From Candidatus Cloacimonadota bacterium (GTDB lineage Bacteria; Cloacimonadota; Cloacimonadia; Cloacimonadales; TCS61), in contig JASUTE010000023.1 in NCBI GenBank assembly GCA_030445745.1, forward strand, positions 1 through 27,987: a stretch of 27,987 nt of DNA, in the 5' to 3' direction. Made by a program: the position numbers and the translations under genes. Under the pieces are notes generated by a model. The model was not told the origin of the DNA and did not search any database. It worked only from the letters and a program-made list of their open reading frames with translations. Below are positions 24,984 to 27,987 of the stretch, one piece after another. Within the stretch, counting starts at the first letter, position 1; each line of letters begins with the position of its first letter.

Positions 24984-26099
24984 ATGGCAGAAATTGTTAA
25001 TTTCTTTTCCACAACTGGAATAGCACAGATGCAGTGGTCGTATTTCATCATGATAATTTTTGGCTTAATATTCATCTACCTAGGAATTGCCAAACAATTT
25101 GAACCGCTACTACTTATTCCCATTGGTTTTGGTGTAATTATAGGAAATATACCCGGCACGCTGGGGGTATACGATGAAAGCTCAGTCATGAATATAATTT
25201 ATTTCGGTGTAAAAAGCGGATTATATCCACCGCTGATTTTCTTGGGTATTGGCGCTATGACCGATTTTTCTACTTTAATTGCCAATCCCAAACTTATTTT
25301 ATTGGGAGCAGCGGCTCAATTTGGTATTTTCGCCACTTTTATTGGGTCTATTTTATTGGGATTTTCGGTAACAGAGGCGGGAGCAATTGGTATAATTGGT
25401 GGAGCAGACGGACCCACTTCAATTTTCCTGTCTTCTCAGCTTGCTCCGCATTTGGTTGGCCCCATCGCTATTGCTGCTTATTCCTATATGGCCTTAGTAC
25501 CAGTAATACAACCACCAATAATTAAATTGCTTACCACTCCCAAAGAACGTATAATCCGCATGAAAACACCTCGGTTGGTTTCTAAACGTGAAAAGATAAT
25601 CTTTCCTATTATTGGCGCAATCGTAACAATAATGATCGCTCCTGGTGCTTCTATGCTATTGGGTATGCTTTTCTTTGGTAATTTATTAAAGGAATGTGGC
25701 GTAACCGACAGGCTTATGAAAGCAGCACGAACCTCAATTGTAGATATTGTAACCATTCTTTTGGGATTTGCAGTTGGTGCCAGCACCCAAGCAGATGTAT
25801 TTCTGCGTTTCCAATCGGTAAAAATATTCGTGCTAGGAGCTCTTTCCTTCTGTATAGCCACCGCAGCGGGACTTATATTTGCCAAACTGATGAATCTGTT
25901 CCTGAAAGAGAAAATCAACCCCATGATCGGAGCTTCTGGAGTTTCAGCTGTCCCAGATAGCGCCCGGGTAGTGCATAATACAGCTCAAAAATACGATAAG
26001 AAAAACTACCTGCTTATGCATGCTATGGCACCTAATGTAGCGGGTGTTATTGGTTCGGCAGTAGCAGCTGGTGTGCTTTTGGGTATCTTGGGTAATTAA
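24984..26099 (+). CDS. mmdB: Sodium-translocating decarboxylase beta subunit
   Basis: A polytopic membrane protein of 371 residues (OadB/MmdB/GcdB family) that decarboxylates carboxybiotin and exports sodium ions. Diagnostic motifs are GVKSGLYPPLIFLGIGAMTDF, the sodium-site helix motif GIIGGADGPTSIFL (Asp142 within it), SYMALVPVIQPPI, GASGVSAVPDSARV and the terminal MHAMAPNVAGVIGSAVAAGV. About nine to eleven hydrophobic segments are visible. The frame can be extended to a GTG three codons earlier, but ATG 24984 has AGGTGA five bases upstream. The stop shares one base with the ATG of the transporter gene. Subunit order A-D-C-B matches sodium-dependent methylmalonyl-CoA decarboxylase operons such as that of Propionigenium. 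Confidence 0.95.
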   Translation: MAEIVNFFSTTGIAQMQWSYFIMIIFGLIFIYLGIAKQFEPLLLIPIGFGVIIGNIPGTLGVYDESSVMNIIYFGVKSGLYPPLIFLGIGAMTDFSTLIANPKLILLGAAAQFGIFATFIGSILLGFSVTEAGAIGIIGGADGPTSIFLSSQLAPHLVGPIAIAAYSYMALVPVIQPPIIKLLTTPKERIIRMKTPRLVSKREKIIFPIIGAIVTIMIAPGASMLLGMLFFGNLLKECGVTDRLMKAARTSIVDIVTILLGFAVGASTQADVFLRFQSVKIFVLGALSFCIATAAGLIFAKLMNLFLKEKINPMIGASGVSAVPDSARVVHNTAQKYDKKNYLLMHAMAPNVAGVIGSAVAAGVLLGILGN

Positions 26100-26998
26100 T
26101 GACACAATTTTATGAAAAATTAATACCGGTCATAGTCATCTTCTTTCTGGGTTTCTGCCTTAAAAAGCTGGGAATTTTCCGGAAAGAAGATGGCGACCGT
26201 TTTCTTAAACTATCTTTTTATGTAACTTTACCTGCCATTACTTTTCTAGCCATCAGCAATGTGCAATTAAAGTTGGAATTCATCTATCTGCCTTTCATAG
26301 CAATGGCCAATGTATTTATAGTTTACTTCATTGCACTGCTGGCTGCCAAGAGATTCCATTTCACCAAAGCAGCCCGCGGTACTTACCTAATTGCTGCCAT
26401 GATAATGAATACCGGTTTCACCTTGCCTTTTTTAATTGCTGCTTTCAACCAGCAAGGGCTTGCCCTTTACACCATCTTCGATTTTGGCAATGTACTGCTC
26501 ATCTTCACCTTCATCTACTACGTAGCTATTCGGCATGGTAAAAATAGCTCCGCTAAGATCGACCCGAAAAAATTCCTGCATTTGCCACCTTTGTGGGCAC
26601 TGGTTTTAGGATTTATTTTCAATATTGCTAACTTGCCCATTCCCTCTATTGCCAACAACTTTTTAGATATTTTAGGAAGCCCCACCATTCCACTCATTAT
26701 GATCTCGCTAGGCATCTATTTTTCGCCCAAACTTATCAACCTGGATAAGATAAGCTCGGTGCTATTTATTCGCATTGGAATTGGTTTTCTGCTAGGCTTA
26801 GCTTTTGTAAATATTCTAAATCTTCAGGGTATAATACGAACTGTGGTAATAGTGTGTTCGGCAGCGCCGGTAGGCTACAACACGCTGGTTTTTGCCAGTT
26901 TGGAAGAGCTGGATAAAGAGTTCGCCGCCAGTTTAGTCTCTTTTTCAATTCTATTGGGAATTCTCTATATCCCGGTACTTATCTTTTTCTTTAGTTAA
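26099..26998 (+). CDS. AEC (auxin efflux carrier)-family transporter
   Basis: A 299-residue membrane protein of the AEC family, with about ten hydrophobic helices in two five-helix halves. It opens KLIPVIVIFFLGFCLKK with GIFRKEDGD and FYVTLPAITFLAIS; the crossover of the second half contains SPTIPLIMISLGIYFSP and the last helices include CSAAPVGYNTLVFASL, all usual for the family. Bacterial relatives carry malate, malonate and other carboxylates. Its ATG overlaps the mmdB stop by one base, so it is produced together with the sodium pump. The plausible cargo is a carboxylate of this pathway (succinate, propionate or malate), perhaps driven by the sodium gradient; this is inference from position. 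Confidence 0.85.
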   Translation: MTQFYEKLIPVIVIFFLGFCLKKLGIFRKEDGDRFLKLSFYVTLPAITFLAISNVQLKLEFIYLPFIAMANVFIVYFIALLAAKRFHFTKAARGTYLIAAMIMNTGFTLPFLIAAFNQQGLALYTIFDFGNVLLIFTFIYYVAIRHGKNSSAKIDPKKFLHLPPLWALVLGFIFNIANLPIPSIANNFLDILGSPTIPLIMISLGIYFSPKLINLDKISSVLFIRIGIGFLLGLAFVNILNLQGIIRTVVIVCSAAPVGYNTLVFASLEELDKEFAASLVSFSILLGILYIPVLIFFFS

Positions 26999-27010
26999 GA
27001 TAACCAGCCC

Positions 27011-27038
27011 AAACCGTTGAAACGGTTTCTTGTTTTTC
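27011..27038 (+). terminator. Palindrome acting as probable terminator of the mmd/AEC transcript
   Basis: AAACCGTTGAAACGGTTT (27011-27028) is a perfect inverted repeat and is followed by CTTGTTTTTC. It begins 12 bases after the transporter stop. Its U-rich tail suggests a terminator for the plus-strand operon, while an exact second copy at 27266-27283 shows that it is also a repeat element. Confidence 0.5.
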
Positions 27039-27052
27039 ATCTTTCACTAACC

Positions 27053-27112
27053 ACCACCGACTAACCCGGTGGAATAGTCCTACGGAATTCCACAGGTTAA
27101 AAAGTCAGTGGT
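27053..27112. repeat. Palindrome b: nested long hairpin with CCGGTGGAAT arm
   Basis: Outer arms ACCACCGACT / AGTCAGTGGT pair at nine of ten positions; inner arms CCGGTGGAAT (27066-27075) / ATTCCACAGG (27087-27096) pair at nine of ten. The apex contains TCC-TAC-GGA. A small bulge of A residues lies on the right side. Confidence 0.75.
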
Positions 27113-27176
27113 TAATAATATCTTGTGCCAGACACCAACTAACCCGGTAGATTATCGAACAGCTTGGTTCCCCAAA

Positions 27177-27233
27177 ACCACCAGTTTTTTACCCTGTGAA
27201 ATTTCTTAATATTTCACTGGGTCAACTGGTGGT
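27177..27233. repeat. Palindrome c: nested hairpin with CCTGTGAAAT arm
   Basis: Outer arms ACCACCAGTT / AACTGGTGGT are a perfect 10-bp match; inner arms CCTGTGAAAT (27193-27202) / ATTTCACTGG (27211-27220) pair at nine of ten around an 8-base loop. The inner arms are the A/T version of the ones in palindrome b. Confidence 0.78.
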
Positions 27234-27265
27234 GACACAAAAGCACCTACCGTCCACAGCTACCC

Positions 27266-27283
27266 AAACCGTTGAAACGGTTT
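27266..27283. repeat. Second exact copy of the AAACCGTTGAAACGGTTT palindrome
   Basis: Identical to 27011-27028, and both copies are preceded by CCC. Here the tail is TATATTTTCCC rather than CTTGTTTTTC and no gene ends nearby, so this copy does not look like a dedicated terminator. Confidence 0.85.
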
Positions 27284-27295
27284 TATATTTTCCCT

Positions 27296-27337
27296 TTCCT
27301 GCTTAGCCCACCCGCTAAAGCAGGTGGTTAACAGGAA
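27296..27337. repeat. Palindrome d
   Basis: TTCCTG / CAGGAA outer arms enclose TTAGCCCACCCGCT / AGCAGGTGGTTAA, an imperfect stem with an A/G mismatch, a bulge and one C/T change. The full element can fold into a single 17-19 bp hairpin with a very small apex. Confidence 0.65.
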
Positions 27338-27338
27338 T

Positions 27339-27357
27339 GTGGTTTTCCAAAAACCAC
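27339..27357. repeat. Palindrome e
   Basis: GTGGTTTT / AAAACCAC, a perfect 8-bp inverted repeat with a CCA loop. It shares the phrase leading to ACCACCAG with the sequence before palindrome c. Confidence 0.65.
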
Positions 27358-27388
27358 CAGATAAACCCACTTATACACTAAGCATCAA

Positions 27389-27427
27389 ATCCTGTGAAAT
27401 GGGAAGAATGAACCCATTTCACAGGAT
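27389..27427. repeat. Palindrome f: perfect 15-bp stem with CCTGTGAAAT arm
   Basis: ATCCTGTGAAATGGG (27389-27403) and CCCATTTCACAGGAT (27413-27427) are perfect reverse complements separated by nine bases. It contains the shared arm pair CCTGTGAAAT / ATTTCACAGG without mismatch. Confidence 0.85.
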
Positions 27428-27454
27428 AAATAGTCAAATAGCCAAATAGTCAAC

Positions 27455-27502
27455 CCAGTGGAATGATGCCTCGCATCAAAATCAAAGATTTTATTCCACC
27501 GG
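27455..27502. repeat. Palindrome g: three-way-junction element after the FISUMP gene
   Basis: Arms CCAGTGGAAT (27455-27464) / ATTCCACCGG (27493-27502) enclose two complete small hairpins with no unpaired base between them: GATGC-CTC-GCATC (27465-27477) and AAAATC-AAA-GATTTT (27478-27492). The right arm ends one base from the FISUMP stop codon, so in the minus-strand transcript it would fold just after that stop. Confidence 0.8.
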
Positions 27503-27503
27503 A

Positions 27504-27987
27504 TCAATTTGAATCCCTTACGCAACGTACTGAAAACCCGGCCTGCTCATCAAATTCGTAGCGGTAAACCTGTGTATAATTGTAAACGAGCATGCGTCTC
27601 CAGGCGTAGCCTGTACTGTTCTCTGTAGCCGACCAGAAGAGGCCAATGTCGCCAATATCGCCGAAACTACCTTCATTGTTACTACGCCACCCGCCAGGAA
27701 GGAAATTAAAGCCACTGCTGCCAAATTCTGGGTCATTTTCCAAACCTCCATCACTCCATAGGGCAGCATTGCCTGCTAATTGGCTGCCCTGGTTTGTTCC
27801 GCGCCAGCCGCTATCATCTGCTTCACTCTGGCTCATACCAAGGTACATCTCTAACTGTTTTATCTCGTCATCTGTAGGTACATGCCAACCTTCCGGGGCT
27901 AATCCTCTCTCATCACCTACCGCATACCAATTGTAAAGGTAGCCATAGGTATCTACATTGCTTTCATTGTTGGCATAAACACAATAA
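27504..27987 (-). CDS. FISUMP-domain protein (5' part missing at window edge)
   Basis: The C-terminal 160 residues of a protein with the Fibrobacter succinogenes major paralogous (FISUMP, Fib_succ_major) domain. The frame is open to the right edge, so the start, signal peptide and any earlier domains are not seen. Diagnostic phrases in order are YLYNWYAV, LAPEGWHVPTDDE, LEMYLGMSQSEADDSGWRGTN, GSQLAGNAALW, FGSSGFNFLPGGWR, GLFWSATE and the closing FSVRCVRDSN. The domain is common, often in many copies per genome, in Fibrobacter, Bacteroidetes and Cloacimonadota and is usually on secreted or surface proteins; its molecular function is unknown. It runs opposite to the metabolic operon, and a three-way-junction palindrome begins one base after its stop. 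Confidence 0.9.
   Translation of the reverse strand, partial: YCVYANNESNVDTYGYLYNWYAVGDERGLAPEGWHVPTDDEIKQLEMYLGMSQSEADDSGWRGTNQGSQLAGNAALWSDGGLENDPEFGSSGFNFLPGGWRSNNEGSFGDIGDIGLFWSATENSTGYAWRRMLVYNYTQVYRYEFDEQAGFSVRCVRDSN

Larger units (their letters stand above)
26999..27503. repeat. REP/BIME-like palindrome cluster
   Basis: This 505-base stretch has no gene and is filled by at least eight palindromes. Four share arms of the form CCNGTGRAAT / ATTYCACNGG (27066, 27193, 27391, 27455). One palindrome is present twice (27011 and 27266). GTG/CAC-rich outer arms (ACCACC...GGTGGT) recur as well, and a GGTT..CC..AAAACCACCAG phrase occurs at 27166 and 27341. Dense, related, imperfect palindromes in an intergenic space resemble REP/BIME elements spread by RAYT (IS200-like) transposases; no transposase gene is in view. 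A structured RNA is the alternative. Confidence 0.7.

Noticed and set aside
25484-25924. 146-residue minus-strand open frame inside mmdB
   Set aside because: It is the antisense of a clear membrane protein gene, without a ribosome site or recognisable domain.
26999-27503. CRISPR array
   Set aside because: Repeats are palindromes of differing length and loop with irregular spacing; there is no constant direct repeat with uniform spacers and no cas gene.
27646-27936. 96-residue plus-strand open frame at the right end
   Set aside because: Antisense to the FISUMP domain, whose motifs are unmistakable; the plus frame is low-complexity Pro/Leu/Ser.

Overview
The window is a 28 kb piece of an AT-rich chromosome from an anaerobic, Gram-negative (diderm) bacterium. 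An LptD homologue and a GmhB-like phosphatase point to a lipopolysaccharide outer membrane. A ferredoxin-dependent 2-oxoacid oxidoreductase and a sodium-pumping biotin decarboxylase point to strictly anaerobic metabolism built on succinyl-CoA, methylmalonyl-CoA and propionyl-CoA. The gene mix, a FISUMP-domain protein and the base composition fit a member of Cloacimonadota (Candidatus Cloacimonas type) or a relative. That assignment is inference from gene content; no rRNA gene is present to confirm it.

Region 1 (1-12,031, minus strand) is a housekeeping, envelope and signalling block. In transcription order it carries rarA, a secreted S9D-type serine peptidase, lptD, a REC-PAS-PP2C-HATPase regulator with its STAS partner, a GmhB-like HAD phosphatase, two tandem endonuclease/exonuclease/phosphatase-family lipoproteins and the N-terminal 306 residues of lysS, which runs off the left edge. 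Most spacings are short or overlapping. A clear sigma-70-type promoter (5842-5870) starts the signalling genes separately from lptD.

Region 2 (12,083-16,583, minus strand) holds a strong terminator, a DUF4097 Ser-Asn-Gly repeat protein with operator-like repeats upstream, a gene-free gap of about 0.5 kb, a short rsmI and a yfhO-like membrane protein whose stop overlaps the rsmI start. A divergent spacer (16,584-16,852) separates it from uvrB.

Region 3 (16,853-26,998, plus strand) begins with uvrB and a terminator-like hairpin. It then holds a compact metabolic cluster: korD-korA-korB-korC-mce, a 12-bp hairpin, and mmdA-mmdD-mmdC-mmdB followed by an AEC-family transporter. Together these genes join 2-oxoglutarate oxidation to succinyl-CoA, epimerisation of methylmalonyl-CoA, and its decarboxylation to propionyl-CoA coupled to sodium export. 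The chain could run backwards for propionate oxidation. The methylmalonyl-CoA mutase that links the two halves is not in this window.

Region 4 (26,999-27,503) is a dense run of palindromes with no gene. Four of them share inverted arms of the form CCNGTGRAAT / ATTYCACNGG with a covarying base pair, and another palindrome occurs twice exactly. It looks like a REP/BIME-type repeat cluster and is the least explained part of the window. It abuts a FISUMP-domain gene (27,504 to the right edge, minus strand, 5' end missing). No CRISPR array, tRNA, rRNA or complete insertion sequence was seen.
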